Shown: positions 1 to 10,030 of the stretch, piece by piece
Layout: every line of letters begins with the position of its first letter
Position numbering within the stretch: the stretch's first letter is position 1
Assembly (NCBI RefSeq): GCF_018798885.1
Contig: NZ_CP076361.1
Span: forward strand, 2,075,501 to 2,139,500
Direction of reading: 5' to 3'
Length of the DNA stretch: 64,000 nt
DNA from: Gemmobacter fulvus
GTDB lineage: Bacteria > Pseudomonadota > Alphaproteobacteria > Rhodobacterales > Rhodobacteraceae
Translations under genes and position numbers: made by a program
Notes under the pieces: model-generated
The model's input: the letters and a program-made list of their open reading frames with translations, nothing else
What the model was told of the DNA's origin: nothing
Databases searched by the model: none

Positions 1-1
1 T

Positions 2-775
2 TCCACCTTCGTGCTGCTGGGCGGCGGGCCTTATGGCTCGGTCGGGGCCGTGGGCAGCTGGATCGTCGGCCTGCTGGCCTGCGCCGCCATCCTGTGGATG
101 CTGGTGAATGGCCGCAAACAACGCGCCAAACACGGCTTTGCCCAGCGTCCGATGTGGGCGGAATATTTCCTTGGTGCGCTTGGCTGTGCCGTGGCGATTG
201 GTGCGACCCTGCTGGTCAATGCCTATCCCTGGCCCAAGGGGATTGTGGCCCAATATGCGGCGGCGCATAACATGACCGTGCCTGAAGGCGGCATGTTCAT
301 TTCGCATGGCTATGCCATTCCGGTGCTGATCCTGATTGCGGTGGGCATCTTCATGACCATCCTCGCCACCCGGACCCGCTTTGGTCGCTATGTGTTCGCC
401 ATCGGCGGCAACCCGGATGCGGCAGAGTTGTCGGGGATCAACACCCGCTGGATGACGGTGAAGATTTTCGCGCTGATGGGCTTTCTGACCGGCCTCAGCT
501 CGGTCGTGGCCTCGGCCCGTCTGAATTCGGCCACCAATGCGCTGGGCACGCTGGACGAGCTTTATGTCATCGCCGCCGCCGTCATCGGGGGCACCTCGCT
601 CGCCGGGGGGGTGGGCACGATCTATGGCGCGATCCTTGGCGCGCTGGTGATGCAGTCGCTGCAAACCGGGATGGTGCTGATCGGCTTTGACGCCGCGATG
701 CAGAACATCGTGGTCGGCGTGGTGCTGGTGTTGGCGGTCTATGTCGACATTCTGTACCGCAAGAAAACGAAATAA
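2..775 (+). CDS. xylH: Xylose ABC transporter permease XylH, 3' part (gene begins before the window)
   Basis: Integral-membrane permease of a type-1 sugar ABC importer. The frame is already open at base 2, so the N-terminus lies upstream of the window; the GTG at 11 is probably internal. Visible are hydrophobic segments and the family signature GRYVFAIGGNPDAAELSG followed by the glycine-rich GTSLAGGVGTIYGAILGA segment typical of RbsC/XylH permeases. It is followed 12 bases later by an ATPase gene and then by xylulokinase and xylose isomerase, so xylose is the likely substrate. The family is certain. The substrate is inferred from the neighbours. Confidence 0.88.
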   Translation, partial: STFVLLGGGPYGSVGAVGSWIVGLLACAAILWMLVNGRKQRAKHGFAQRPMWAEYFLGALGCAVAIGATLLVNAYPWPKGIVAQYAAAHNMTVPEGGMFISHGYAIPVLILIAVGIFMTILATRTRFGRYVFAIGGNPDAAELSGINTRWMTVKIFALMGFLTGLSSVVASARLNSATNALGTLDELYVIAAAVIGGTSLAGGVGTIYGAILGALVMQSLQTGMVLIGFDAAMQNIVVGVVLVLAVYVDILYRKKTK

Positions 776-787
776 GGGGGCAATGCC

Positions 788-1546
788 ATGACCAATACAG
801 GAACACCCCTTGTCGAGCTGCGCGACATCTCGATTTCCTTCGGGGGCATCAAGGCGGTCGATAACGTCACGGTTGATCTTTATCCGGGCGAAGTGGTCGG
901 GCTGCTGGGCCACAACGGCGCGGGCAAATCGACGCTGATCAAATGCCTGTCGGGGGCCTACAAGGCCGATGCGGGCGAGATCATGATCAATGGCGAAAAA
1001 GCCGAGATCAACAACCCGCGCGATGCCCGCAGCTACAACATCGAGACGATCTACCAGACGCTTGCACTGGCCGACAATCTGGATGCCGCCTCCAACCTGT
1101 TTCTGGGGCGCGAAATCGTCGGCCCCGGCGGGTTCCTGAACGACGCGGCGATGGAGGCGGAAACCCGCAAGATCATGGGCCGTCTCAACCCCAACTTCCG
1201 CAAGTTCAACGTGCCGGTTTCGGCGCTGTCGGGCGGTCAGCGGCAGTCGGTGGCCATCGCGCGGGCGGTGTATTTCAACGCCAAGATCCTGATCATGGAT
1301 GAACCCACGGCCGCGCTTGGTCCGCATGAGACGCAGATGGTGGCCGAGTTGATCCAGGAGCTGAAGAAGCAGGGTCTGGGCATTTTCCTGATCGAGCATG
1401 ACATTCACGCGGTGATGAATCTGTGTGACCGCGCGGTGGTGATGAAGAACGGCCAGCGCGTCGGCACGGTGAATGTGAACGAGGTGACGGATGACGACAT
1501 TCTCGGCATGATCATCATGGGCAAGAAACCCGCACAGGCCGTATGA
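788..1546 (+). CDS. xylG: Sugar (xylose) ABC transporter ATP-binding protein, single-domain
   Basis: Cytoplasmic ATPase of the xylose importer, 252 residues. Walker A is GHNGAGKST (about residues 38-46), the signature loop is LSGGQRQS, Walker B is [12 protein letters not shown], and the switch histidine lies in LIEHDIH. It contains only one nucleotide-binding domain, whereas classical XylG/RbsA proteins have two fused domains of about 500 residues. Single-domain forms are common in alphaproteobacterial FrcA/XylG transporters. A purine-rich AGGGGG lies just before the ATG. Its stop overlaps the start of xylB (ATGA), which indicates translational coupling. Confidence 0.88.
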   Translation: MTNTGTPLVELRDISISFGGIKAVDNVTVDLYPGEVVGLLGHNGAGKSTLIKCLSGAYKADAGEIMINGEKAEINNPRDARSYNIETIYQTLALADNLDAASNLFLGREIVGPGGFLNDAAMEAETRKIMGRLNPNFRKFNVPVSALSGGQRQSVAIARAVYFNAKILIMDEPTAALGPHETQMVAELIQELKKQGLGIFLIEHDIHAVMNLCDRAVVMKNGQRVGTVNVNEVTDDDILGMIIMGKKPAQAV

Positions 1547-2988
1547 TGTATATCGGACTGGATCTGGGAACCTCGGGGCTGAAGGGCATCCTGATGGATG
1601 ACACGCAGTCGGTGCTGGCAGAAGCCAGCGCCGCACTGGCGGTGTCCCGCCCGGCTGAGGGATGGAGCGAACAATCCGCCGCCGACTGGATTGCGGCGGC
1701 GGAAACTGTGCTGGATGCGCTGGCGCGGCAGGTCAGTCTGGCGGGTGTCACCGCCATCGGCCTGTCGGGCCAGATGCACGGCGCGACCCTGCTGGACAGT
1801 GCCGATGAAGTGCTGCGCCCCTGTATCCTGTGGAACGACACCCGCAGCCATGCCGAGGCCGCCGAGCTTGATGACGACCCGATGTTCCGGCGCATCAGCG
1901 GCAATATCGTGTTCCCCGGCTTTACCGCCCCCAAGCTCAACTGGGTGCGCCAGCACGAACGCGCCTTGTGGGATCGCGTCGCCAAGGTGCTGCTGCCGAA
2001 GGATTATCTGCGGCTGTGGCTGACGGGCGAGCATGTGGCCGAAATGTCGGATGCGGCGGGCACCAGTTGGCTGGATACCGGCGCGCGCGATTGGTCGGAT
2101 GACCTGCTGATGGCCACCGGCCTCACGCGCCAGCATATGCCGCGTCTGGTGGAAGGGTCTGCGGTGTCAGGCCAGCTTCGCCCGGCGCTGGCTGCGCGCT
2201 GGGGCCTGCCGTCTGGCGTGGTGATCGCGGGCGGCGGTGGCGACAATGCCGCCTCCGGTGTGGGCGTCGGTGTGGTGAAAGCGGGCGACGCCTTTGTCAG
2301 CCTTGGCACCTCAGGGGTGCTGTTTGCCGCCAATGACGGCTATCAGCCCGCGCCCGAAACGGCGGTGCATACGTTCTGCCATGCGCTGCCCGGCACCTGG
2401 CACCAGATGGGGGTGATTCTTGCCGCCAGTGATGCGCTGAACTGGTATGGCCGATTCGTGGATCGGGATGCCGCTGCCCTGACCGGCGAGCTGGCAGGCG
2501 TGCAGGCCCCCGGCAAGACGCTGTTCCTGCCCTATCTGGGCGGCGAGCGCACGCCGCTGAACGATGCGGCCATTCGCGGCGCATTCTTCGGGCTGGACCA
2601 TGCCACCGACCGTGCGGCAGGCACCCGTGCGGTGCTGGAAGGCGTGACCTTTGCCATCCGCGATTGCCGCGATGCGCTGGCCGCCACCGGCACACGGCTG
2701 GAGCGGTTGATCGCAGTCGGCGGCGGCTCGCGCTCTGACTATTGGCTCACGGCCATTGCTACCGCGCTCAATGTGCCGGTCATGCTGCCGAAGGCCGGGG
2801 ATTTTGGCGGTGCCTTCGGGGCTGCCCGTCTGGCCATGATGGCCGCCACCGGCGCCGGCGCCGAAATCGCTACCTTGCCGCCCATCGCGCGGGTGATCGA
2901 ACCCGACAACGCGCTTCTTGACGCATTCGACGCGGGCCATGCCCGCTATCGCGCCGCCCAATCCGCGCTGCGCAGCCTGAGCTCCTAA
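1543..2988 (+). CDS. xylB: Xylulokinase
   Basis: Phosphorylates D-xylulose to xylulose 5-phosphate. It is 481 residues, normal for the FGGY family. The N-terminal phosphate-binding segment [13 protein letters not shown], the segment GLSGQMHG characteristic of xylulokinases, the second-domain LGTSGVLF and the C-terminal adenosine-binding [15 protein letters not shown] are all present. The start ATG overlaps the stop of the ATPase gene. Xylose isomerase follows after a 12-base gap with an AAAGGA ribosome binding site. Together these make a complete uptake-to-pentose-phosphate route for xylose. Confidence 0.95.
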   Translation: MMYIGLDLGTSGLKGILMDDTQSVLAEASAALAVSRPAEGWSEQSAADWIAAAETVLDALARQVSLAGVTAIGLSGQMHGATLLDSADEVLRPCILWNDTRSHAEAAELDDDPMFRRISGNIVFPGFTAPKLNWVRQHERALWDRVAKVLLPKDYLRLWLTGEHVAEMSDAAGTSWLDTGARDWSDDLLMATGLTRQHMPRLVEGSAVSGQLRPALAARWGLPSGVVIAGGGGDNAASGVGVGVVKAGDAFVSLGTSGVLFAANDGYQPAPETAVHTFCHALPGTWHQMGVILAASDALNWYGRFVDRDAAALTGELAGVQAPGKTLFLPYLGGERTPLNDAAIRGAFFGLDHATDRAAGTRAVLEGVTFAIRDCRDALAATGTRLERLIAVGGGSRSDYWLTAIATALNVPVMLPKAGDFGGAFGAARLAMMAATGAGAEIATLPPIARVIEPDNALLDAFDAGHARYRAAQSALRSLSS

Positions 2989-3000
2989 AGGACCGAATCC

Positions 3001-4302
3001 ATGACCGACTTTTTCAAAGGCATCCCGCAAATCGCATATGAGGGGCCTTCCAGCAGCAACGAATACGCCTTCCGCCACTATAACCCCGATGAGGTTGTGC
3101 TGGGCAAACGCATGGAAGATCACCTGCGCTTTGCCGTGGCCTATTGGCACAGCTTTGCCTGGCCGGGTGGCGATCCGTTCGGCGGCCAGACCTTTGACCG
3201 CCCGTGGTTCGGCGACAGCATGGCGTTGGCCAAGCTGAAGGCCGATGTGGCCTTCGAGATGTTCGACATCCTTGGCGCGCCCTTCTATTGCTTCCACGAC
3301 GCCGATGCGCGGCCCGAAGGCGCGACCTTCGCTGAAACCCTGCGCAATCTGGAAGAAATCGTTGATTACCTTGGGGAAAAGCAGGCCAATCACAAGACCC
3401 AGCTTCTGTGGGGCACTGCCAATATGTTCAGCCACAAACGCTGGATGTCGGGCGCGGCCACCAACCCCGACCCGGATGTCTATGCCTATGCCGCCGCGAA
3501 TGTGAAGGCAAACATGGATGCCACGTTCAAGCTGGGCGGGCAGAACTACGTGCTCTGGGGTGGGCGCGAAGGCTATGAGACTCTGCTGAACACCGACCTC
3601 AAGGCCGAGCGTGCCCATGCGGGCCGCTTCCTGCAACAGGTGGTCGAATACAAACACAAGATCGGCTTCAAAGGCGCGATCCTGATCGAGCCGAAACCGC
3701 AGGAACCGAGCAAACATCAGTATGATTACGATGTGGCCACGGTTTACGGCTTCCTCAAGGATTTCGGTCTGGAAAAGGAAGTTCAGGTCAATATCGAACA
3801 GGGCCACGCCATTCTGGCCGGGCACAGCTTTGAACATGAAATCGCGCTGGCCTCGGCGCTTGGCATCTTCGGTTCGATCGACATGAACCGCAACGATTAC
3901 CAATCCGGCTGGGATACCGATCAGTTCCCGAACAACCATGCCGAAAAGGCGCTGGCCTTCTATGAGATCCTGCGCGCGGGCGGCTATACCACCGGTGGCA
4001 CCAATTTCGATGCCAAGGTGCGCCGTCAAAGCCTTGATGCCGAAGATCTTATCCTCGCCCATGTCGGTGGCATGGATACCTGCGCGCGGGCGCTGAAGGC
4101 GGCGGCAGCGGCGCTGGAGGATGGCGGGCTGGAGGCGGCGCGGGCCGACCGCTACGCTGGCTGGCAAAGCCCGGCGGCACAGGCGATGCTGGCAGGGGGG
4201 CTGGAGTCCGCTGCCGCCCGCGTCACCGCCGAAGGGCTGGAGCCGGAGCCGAAATCGGGCCGGCAAGAGCGGCTGGAGAACCTCTGGAACCGCTTCGTCT
4301 GA
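3001..4302 (+). CDS. xylA: Xylose isomerase
   Basis: Converts D-xylose to D-xylulose; class II enzyme of 433 residues. Diagnostic segments are [16 protein letters not shown] (metal-ligand Glu and catalytic Lys region), [13 protein letters not shown] (metal-binding Glu/His) and [20 protein letters not shown] (metal-binding Asp residues). The start has AAAGGA upstream. It is the last gene of the xyl operon and is followed directly by a strong stem-loop. A remote risk is that it prefers a related aldose, but the pairing with xylB supports xylose. Confidence 0.96.
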   Translation: MTDFFKGIPQIAYEGPSSSNEYAFRHYNPDEVVLGKRMEDHLRFAVAYWHSFAWPGGDPFGGQTFDRPWFGDSMALAKLKADVAFEMFDILGAPFYCFHDADARPEGATFAETLRNLEEIVDYLGEKQANHKTQLLWGTANMFSHKRWMSGAATNPDPDVYAYAAANVKANMDATFKLGGQNYVLWGGREGYETLLNTDLKAERAHAGRFLQQVVEYKHKIGFKGAILIEPKPQEPSKHQYDYDVATVYGFLKDFGLEKEVQVNIEQGHAILAGHSFEHEIALASALGIFGSIDMNRNDYQSGWDTDQFPNNHAEKALAFYEILRAGGYTTGGTNFDAKVRRQSLDAEDLILAHVGGMDTCARALKAAAAALEDGGLEAARADRYAGWQSPAAQAMLAGGLESAAARVTAEGLEPEPKSGRQERLENLWNRFV

Positions 4303-4322
4303 TCCGGTTTTGTTCCGTATTT

Positions 4323-4364
4323 GGCCGCGCGCAGCCTTGCGCGCGGCCGTTATCACGGCTTTTT
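4323..4364 (+). terminator. Rho-independent-type terminator of the xyl operon
   Basis: A perfect 10-bp stem, GGCCGCGCGC (4323-4332) with GCGCGCGGCC (4339-4348), encloses a 6-base loop. A run of five T follows about 11 bases after the stem. It begins about 20 bases after the xylA stop and no further xyl gene follows. Confidence 0.75.
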
Positions 4365-4505
4365 GCCACAAAATCCGCTCAATCCCCCTGTGGTTTAAGC
4401 CGCCCCCCTTGCCACCATGCTGAAATCCCCTGAAATGGCCGGAATGTTGCTGGCGCTTCGGAGGATGGATGCGCCAGCTGTCTTGTGCGTCGAAGGATGT
4501 CGGTC

Positions 4506-4943
4506 ATGGAAATGGAAGAAAGCCTGTTCATCGCAGCCCCGCAGCAGGCGGTCTGGGAGGCGCTTAACGATCCGGGCATGTTGCAGCGGTGCATTCCTGG
4601 CTGCACCGCAATCACGCGCAAATCGCCCGACGAGATGCTGGCCAAAGTTCATATCAACATCGCTTTCGTACAGAAAGACATCGTTGCCCGCCTGCAGCAT
4701 CAGCACCGGTCTGCTCCTGACCGGCTGACGCTGGTCGGCATGGTGGGGCAGCGCGCCACCGGCACGTCCCAGATCGTGCTGACCCCCGCCGAAGGTGGCA
4801 CGCTGCTGACCTACAAGATCAAGGCGTCGATCAACGTGTCTTTCGCGACTCTCGGCTCTTTCGTAATCAACAAGACGGCCAAGCGGTTGAGCGGCGAGTT
4901 TTTCGCCCGTCTCGCTGCCGAGCTGCAAAAGGCCCACGCCTGA
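4506..4943 (+). CDS. CoxG-like SRPBCC (START-fold) protein
   Basis: About 145 residues of the carbon monoxide dehydrogenase subunit G (CoxG) family, a hydrophobic-ligand-binding SRPBCC fold. The N-terminus (MEMEESLFIAAPQQAVWEAL) and the segment NDPGMLQRCIPGC match the family pattern. The ATG at 4506 is preferred because AAGGA (4493-4497) sits 8 bases before it; a GTG at 4485 and an ATG at 4497 are in frame. No CO dehydrogenase genes are nearby. In other genomes CoxG-like proteins occur both with molybdenum hydroxylases and alone. Its role here is not indicated by the neighbours. Confidence 0.75.
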   Translation: MEMEESLFIAAPQQAVWEALNDPGMLQRCIPGCTAITRKSPDEMLAKVHINIAFVQKDIVARLQHQHRSAPDRLTLVGMVGQRATGTSQIVLTPAEGGTLLTYKIKASINVSFATLGSFVINKTAKRLSGEFFARLAAELQKAHA

Positions 4944-5006
4944 CAGCGGCGGGGCAGGGGCTTTGGGCCGCTGCTTACGTCTTGGAAAGATTCGGTCCCT
5001 AGGATG

Positions 5007-5031
5007 GGGCGGCACAGCACTGGTGCCGCCC
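5007..5031. other. GC-rich hairpin ahead of the flagellar operon
   Basis: A perfect 9-bp inverted repeat, GGGCGGCAC (5007-5015) and GTGCCGCCC (5023-5031), has a 7-base loop. It lies 20 bases before the transglycosylase start and has no T-tract. It may end transcription from the CoxG-like gene or lie in the leader of the next operon; the sequence does not decide between these. Confidence 0.45.
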
Positions 5032-5050
5032 GTTCAAAGAGCCCGAACCC

Positions 5051-5743
5051 ATGCCCTTACATGCCGTCCATCTGATCTTTTTCGCGCTGCTCCTGATCTG
5101 CGGCCCCGCCATCGCCCGCACTACCGATGCGGCACTTTGTGATCAGGCGGCAGAGCGGGCGGCGCTGGCCGAAGGGGTTCCGATTGAAATCCTGCGCGCC
5201 CTGACCCGGACGGAAACCGGGCGGGCAGGGCCGGGGGGCAGGCTTGAACCCTGGCCCTGGGCTGTCAATCAGGGCGGCGAGGGCTATTGGTTTCCCAATG
5301 CGGCCGAGGCGGCGGCGTTTGTGACCAGTCAGATCAGCCTTGGGGTCAGCAATCTGGATATTGGCTGTTTCCAGCTCAATCACCATTGGCATTCTGCGGC
5401 TTTCCCGAGCCTCGACAGCATGTTCGACCCGGATCGCAACGCGCAATATGCGGCGGCCTATCTGGCGCAGAAATATCAGATCACCGGCGACTGGCTTCTG
5501 GCGGCGGGTGCCTATCACTCTGGCAGCGAAGGCCCGGCCACGCGATATATGGCACGGTTTGACGAGATCCTGTCCGGTTTGGCACCGTTCCAGATTGCCA
5601 GACTGGATCACGCGCCGCCGACCGGGTCCGCCCCGCGCCAGAACAGCTTTCCGCTGTTGATGGCGGGCGAGGGCGCGGCCCTGCGCGGCTCCATCGTGCC
5701 GCAATTCACGGGCCGGGCAGCCCTGTTCGCGGCGGTGCCATGA
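5051..5743 (+). CDS. Lytic transglycosylase-type protein of the flagellar cluster
   Basis: 230-residue protein with an N-terminal signal peptide (hydrophobic HLIFFALLLICGPAIA, cleavage near residue 23) and an SLT-type lysozyme fold. The segment IEILRALTRTETGR carries the likely catalytic Glu, followed by DIGCFQLNHHWH and AAYLAQKY, which match the SLT pattern. It should act in the periplasm, cutting peptidoglycan so that the flagellar rod can pass, as SltF does in Rhodobacter. Its stop overlaps the flhA start, so it is part of the flagellar operon. The family call is firm. The flagellar role is inferred from position. Confidence 0.8.
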   Translation: MPLHAVHLIFFALLLICGPAIARTTDAALCDQAAERAALAEGVPIEILRALTRTETGRAGPGGRLEPWPWAVNQGGEGYWFPNAAEAAAFVTSQISLGVSNLDIGCFQLNHHWHSAAFPSLDSMFDPDRNAQYAAAYLAQKYQITGDWLLAAGAYHSGSEGPATRYMARFDEILSGLAPFQIARLDHAPPTGSAPRQNSFPLLMAGEGAALRGSIVPQFTGRAALFAAVP

Positions 5744-7815
5744 TGCTGGATCTGTCGCCCCGCACCCTGTTCCGGCCCACCGTTCTGCTGGCCTTTGCGC
5801 TGATGGCGGTGATTGCGATGATGGTTCTGCCGGTGCCGACCTGGCTGTTGGACATCGGGCTGGCCCTGTCTTTCGCGCTGGCAATCCTGATGTTCACCGT
5901 GACGCTATTCGTGGAGCGACCGCTGGATTTTTCGGCGTTCCCGACCATCCTTCTCGCCTCGCTGATGCTGCGCCTGTCGTTGAACGTCTCGTCAACCAAG
6001 CTGATCATCGGGCAGGGCCATACCGGCACCGATGCCGCCGGCCATGTGATCGAAGGTTTTGCCAGTTTCATCATGGGCGGCAATCTGCTGCTGGGCCTTG
6101 TGGTGTTCTGCGTGTTGCTGATCGTAAATTTCATGGTCATCACCAAAGGCGCGGGGCGCATGGCCGAGGTGGGGGCACGGTTTGCGCTGGACGGGATGCC
6201 CGGCAAGCAGCTGGCGATTGATGCCGATATGGCGGCGGGCGCCATCGACCATGCCGAAGCAAAGGCGCGGCGGGAACGCGAACTGGCCGAGACGAACTTC
6301 TTCGGCTCGCTGGATGGCGCGTCGAAATTTGTGAAGGGCGATGCCGTTGCCGGTCTGCTCATCACCCTGCTGAATATCGTGATGGGGCTGGTGATGGGTA
6401 TCCTCGTGCATGGGATGCCGGTTGGTGAAGCCTTTGAAACCTATGCCATTCTGACGGTCGGTGACGGGCTGGTCAGCCAGATCCCTGCCGTGGTCATCTC
6501 TGTCGCGGCGGCGCTTCTGCTGGCCCGGGGCGGGGCAAAGGGTGCGGTCGACATCTCGTTCTTCCATCAGCTTGGCCAATACCCGGCGGCGCTGGGCACC
6601 GTTGCGGTGCTGCTGGCGTTGTTTGCGCTGGTGCCGGGTCTGCCGTTCCTGCCCTTCATGCTGGGGGCGGCGGCGCTCGGCTTTGCGGCCTATCAGGGTG
6701 CGCGCAAGGCGGCAGCCCCCGCCGCGCCGACAGATCTGGCCATGGCCCCGCTTGTGCAGAAATCCATGGGCGACATCCTCGATTTTGACGATATTCACAT
6801 CGAATTCGCGTCCAACCTCGTTGCAATGGTGTTGGATCCGGCCACGGGTCTTGATGCGCGGATCCACAACATGCGCACCCATATTGCCACGGGCTATGGG
6901 CTTATCCTGCCAGAAATCCGGCTGACCGATGATGCCGCCTTGCCGCCCGGCACCTATCGCATCCGCCTGCAAGGGGTGGAACGTGTACGTGACCGGCTGA
7001 TCCCCGACCGGGTGCTGGTTCTGATCGCAGAGGGGATCGCGCCGCCGGAAGGGCTGGATGTGCGCGAACCCGTTTATGGCGCCCCGGCCCGTTGGATTCA
7101 GCCGGACGATCAGGAAGAGGCGGCGATTGCCGGAATGACGGTGGTCGCCCCTCCCGAGGTGCTGGCCACCCATTTGCTTGAGGTGTTGAAAGCCAATCTG
7201 GCGCGTCTGCTGACGCTCAAGGCCTTGCGCCGCCTACTGGATGAATTCACCACCATGTCCGATACGCATCGGGCCGAGGCCAACCGCCGCCTGCTGGATG
7301 AGCTTGTGCCCGACAAGGTGCCGGTCGATCTGATGCTGACGGTTCTGCGCATGCTGCTGGAGGAGCGGGTGTCGATCCGCAACCTGCCGCTGATCCTTGA
7401 GGCGATTGCGGAATCGCGCGGCCTGCCTTCGCCTGAGGCGGTGTGCGAGCATGTGCGCCAGCGCCTCGGGTTTCAGCTTGTCGCCGAACTGAAGCGCGAG
7501 GATGGCACCATTCCTCTGATCCAGCTGGCCCCCGAATGGGAAAAGACCTTTTCCACCTATCAGATGGAGGGAGAGCGCGGCCTGCGTGACGTGGCGCTGC
7601 CACCGGACCAGTTCAGCAGGCTGGCCAATGCCCTGGCCGAAAAGCTTGCCCGTGCGGCGGAAACTGGCGTCTATCCTGCCTTGGTGACATCCACGCTGCG
7701 GCGGCGCTTCCTGCGCACGGTTCTGGGCGCAAAAGGGCTGACCGCGCCGGTTCTCTCCTATGAGGAAATCGGGATGGAGGCCCGGCCGGCCATGATCGGC
7801 GTGGTGCCTGCATGA
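5740..7815 (+). CDS. flhA: Flagellar biosynthesis protein FlhA
   Basis: Large export-gate subunit of the flagellar type III secretion apparatus, 691 residues, normal for the family. The N-terminal half has about eight membrane segments. The FHIPEP signature region is visible as GRMAEVGARFALDGMPGKQL (about residues 142-161), followed by a cytoplasmic domain that binds substrate-chaperone complexes. The start ATG overlaps the preceding stop (ATGATG) and the end overlaps fliR. No frameshift is seen. Confidence 0.97.
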   Translation: MMLDLSPRTLFRPTVLLAFALMAVIAMMVLPVPTWLLDIGLALSFALAILMFTVTLFVERPLDFSAFPTILLASLMLRLSLNVSSTKLIIGQGHTGTDAAGHVIEGFASFIMGGNLLLGLVVFCVLLIVNFMVITKGAGRMAEVGARFALDGMPGKQLAIDADMAAGAIDHAEAKARRERELAETNFFGSLDGASKFVKGDAVAGLLITLLNIVMGLVMGILVHGMPVGEAFETYAILTVGDGLVSQIPAVVISVAAALLLARGGAKGAVDISFFHQLGQYPAALGTVAVLLALFALVPGLPFLPFMLGAAALGFAAYQGARKAAAPAAPTDLAMAPLVQKSMGDILDFDDIHIEFASNLVAMVLDPATGLDARIHNMRTHIATGYGLILPEIRLTDDAALPPGTYRIRLQGVERVRDRLIPDRVLVLIAEGIAPPEGLDVREPVYGAPARWIQPDDQEEAAIAGMTVVAPPEVLATHLLEVLKANLARLLTLKALRRLLDEFTTMSDTHRAEANRRLLDELVPDKVPVDLMLTVLRMLLEERVSIRNLPLILEAIAESRGLPSPEAVCEHVRQRLGFQLVAELKREDGTIPLIQLAPEWEKTFSTYQMEGERGLRDVALPPDQFSRLANALAEKLARAAETGVYPALVTSTLRRRFLRTVLGAKGLTAPVLSYEEIGMEARPAMIGVVPA

Positions 7816-8603
7816 CGGATCTGATGGCCCTTCTGACCCAGCTTTCCGGTGCTGCCGAGCCGGTGCTGCTGGCCTATCTGCATGTCTTCATGCGGGTCGC
7901 GGCGGCAGTGGCGCTTTTACCCGCATTTGGCGAACATACGGTGCCGCAACGGGTAAAGCTGGCAATCGCACTGGCCTTTACCGCCATCACCGGCCCGGCG
8001 GTGCTGGACCGGGTGCCGGTGGCGGCCGGGCTGGCGATGGCACCGCTGGTGATCGAGGCGGTGATCGGCTGTTTTCTGGGGCTGGGCCTACGCTTTTTTG
8101 TCTTTGCCTTGCAGATTGCCGGGACAATCATCGCGCAATCCACCTCGCTGGCGCAATTGCTCGGTGGGGCTGGGGCTGGGGCTGGGGCCGAGCCGCAGCC
8201 GGTGATCGGCAATATCCTGACGCTGGCGGCACTGGCGCTTGCCGTTTCGGCGGGGCTGCATGTGCAGGCGGCGGAGCTGCTGATCCTGTCTTACCAGATG
8301 CTGCCGCCTGGACAGATGCTGCACGCGCCGGATGTCGCGCAATGGGGGCTGCATCAGGTGACGCGCGCCTTTGGCCTTGCGCTCTCGCTCGCCGCCCCCT
8401 TCGTGATCGGCTCGTTGCTCTACAATGTTGCGCTGGGCATCATCAATCGCGCCATGCCGCAACTGATGGTGGCTTTCATCGGAGCCCCGGCCCTGACATG
8501 GGGCGGGCTCGTCCTGTTTGCGGTGGCCGCGCCGCTGATCCTGTCGGTCTGGCTGGCGGCTTTTGCAGTATTTGTGGCCGACCCGTTGACGGTCGCGCCA
8601 TGA
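7812..8603 (+). CDS. fliR: Flagellar biosynthetic protein FliR
   Basis: Membrane component of the flagellar export gate, 263 residues with about six hydrophobic segments. Family-typical features are the N-terminal LAYLHVFMRVAAAVALLPAF and the region IAQSTSLAQLLGGAGAG. ATGA overlaps join it to flhA upstream and flhB downstream. A short in-frame GGGGCT hexanucleotide repeat at 8166-8188 encodes a Gly-Ala run after the conserved IAQSTSLAQ region. Confidence 0.95.
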   Translation: MTDLMALLTQLSGAAEPVLLAYLHVFMRVAAAVALLPAFGEHTVPQRVKLAIALAFTAITGPAVLDRVPVAAGLAMAPLVIEAVIGCFLGLGLRFFVFALQIAGTIIAQSTSLAQLLGGAGAGAGAEPQPVIGNILTLAALALAVSAGLHVQAAELLILSYQMLPPGQMLHAPDVAQWGLHQVTRAFGLALSLAAPFVIGSLLYNVALGIINRAMPQLMVAFIGAPALTWGGLVLFAVAAPLILSVWLAAFAVFVADPLTVAP

Positions 8604-9682
8604 CGGAGGACAACAGCGACGACAAGCCGTTCGAGGCCACGCAAAAGCGACTGGACGACCTACGCAAACAGGGGCGGATTCCGCGCTCGCCCGATCTGCT
8701 GACGGCGGCAAGTTATGCGGGGTTCTTGTTGGCCATCATGGGGGCCGGGCTATGGTCGCTGGACCAGATCGGCACCGCGCTGGCGATGTTTCTGGACCGG
8801 GCCGGGGAGCTTGCGGGGCTGATGCACCACGGTGCGCGCGCCGCTGTACCGGGGATCTTGTCGCAGGTTGCGCTGGGGCTGGCACCGCTGATCCTCCTGC
8901 CCGCCTGCGCCGTCCTGCTGATGGTTGCCGTGCAGCGCGCCTATGTGTTCACGCCGGACAATCTGATGCCAAAGCTGTCACGCATTTCGCCGCTGGCCAC
9001 AGCCGCCCAGAAATTCGGGCGGGCGGGTCTGGTTGAATTTGCGAAAAACAGCCTGAAGCTCTGCCTTGTCGCGCTGATCCTCGGCGCGTTTCTGCTGGCC
9101 CGGCTGGATGAGATGCTGGGCACCCTCTATCTGACGCCGCTGGCGGGCACCGCCGTGCTGTTCCGGCTGCTGGTGGATTTTCTGCTGATCGTGCTGCTGA
9201 TTGCGGCGGTGATCGGTGGGTTTGATTACCTGTGGCAATGGTTCGAACATGGCCGCAACAACCGCATGTCGCGGCAGGATATGCTGGAAGAACACAAGGA
9301 TTCGGACGGGGATCCGCATGCGAAATCGCATCGCCGCCAACGTGGGCAAGAGATTGCGATGAACCGGATGTTGCAGGATGTGCCCAAGGCCGATGTGGTG
9401 ATCGTGAACCCGACCCACTACGCCGTGGCGCTGGCCTGGGACAGGCAGGCGCGGCGCGCCCCGATCTGTGTGGCAAAAGGTGTGGATGCCATGGCGGCGC
9501 AGATCCGCCAGCAGGCCGCGCAGAATGGTGTGCCGATCCACAGCGATCCGCCCACCGCCCGCACTTTGCATGCCACGGTCGAGATCGGCGCAGAAATCCA
9601 GCGCGAGCATTTCAAGGCAGTGGCCGCCGCCATTCGCTTTGCCGAGGCGATGCGCAAACAGGCGAAAGGGCGCAGGCGGTGA
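8600..9682 (+). CDS. flhB: Flagellar export switch protein FlhB
   Basis: Substrate-specificity switch of the flagellar export machine, 360 residues. The N-terminus has the typical EATQKRLDDLRKQGRIPRS, followed by four membrane segments and a cytoplasmic domain with the self-cleavage site NPTH at about residue 270, then the conserved YAVAL. The ATG at 8600 overlaps the fliR stop and is chosen over longer in-frame extensions, which run through fliR. The next small gene overlaps the stop by four bases. Confidence 0.96.
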   Translation: MTEDNSDDKPFEATQKRLDDLRKQGRIPRSPDLLTAASYAGFLLAIMGAGLWSLDQIGTALAMFLDRAGELAGLMHHGARAAVPGILSQVALGLAPLILLPACAVLLMVAVQRAYVFTPDNLMPKLSRISPLATAAQKFGRAGLVEFAKNSLKLCLVALILGAFLLARLDEMLGTLYLTPLAGTAVLFRLLVDFLLIVLLIAAVIGGFDYLWQWFEHGRNNRMSRQDMLEEHKDSDGDPHAKSHRRQRGQEIAMNRMLQDVPKADVVIVNPTHYAVALAWDRQARRAPICVAKGVDAMAAQIRQQAAQNGVPIHSDPPTARTLHATVEIGAEIQREHFKAVAAAIRFAEAMRKQAKGRRR

Positions 9683-10011
9683 ACCGGATCACGCAATTGC
9701 GCGCCTTGTCGGGTTTGGCCGCCCTGATGCGCGACCAGAGTCTGGAGGCGTTGCGCCGGGCCGATCAGCGCTGTCAGGAAACGCGTGATCTGATTGCGGG
9801 GCTTGCGGCCCCACCGGCCGAGGATATTGCGCCGCTGATCCAGGCGCAGGCCGAGATCGCCTATACACGCTGGGCCGATCAGCGCCGGGCAGAGCTGAAC
9901 CTCTGTCTGGCACGACAGATGGCGGAATGGGTGCAGTGTCAGGACGCGGCGCGCATCACCTTTGGCAAGGCCGAGGTTCTGCGCAGGCTTGGCCTGCAAA
10001 AGACGCTGTGA
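9679..10011 (+). CDS. Small helical protein of the flagellar operon (FliJ-like by shape)
   Basis: 110-residue protein starting at a GTG that overlaps the flhB stop (GTGA). It is almost wholly alpha-helical, rich in Gln, Arg, Glu and Ala, with heptad-like segments (LEALRRADQRCQETRDLI; AEIAYTRWADQRRAEL). Size, charge and coupling to flhB suggest a flagellar rod/chaperone accessory such as FliJ, but no diagnostic motif is visible. It ends 20 bases before a convergent response regulator gene. Confidence 0.6.
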   Translation: MNRITQLRALSGLAALMRDQSLEALRRADQRCQETRDLIAGLAAPPAEDIAPLIQAQAEIAYTRWADQRRAELNLCLARQMAEWVQCQDAARITFGKAEVLRRLGLQKTL

Positions 10012-10030
10012 CGTGACCTGGGCCGTGAGC

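Noticed and set aside
2311-4371. 686-residue minus-strand frame opposite xylB/xylA
   Set aside because: Antisense shadow of high-GC coding sequence; no family sequence, and both plus-strand genes are unmistakable.
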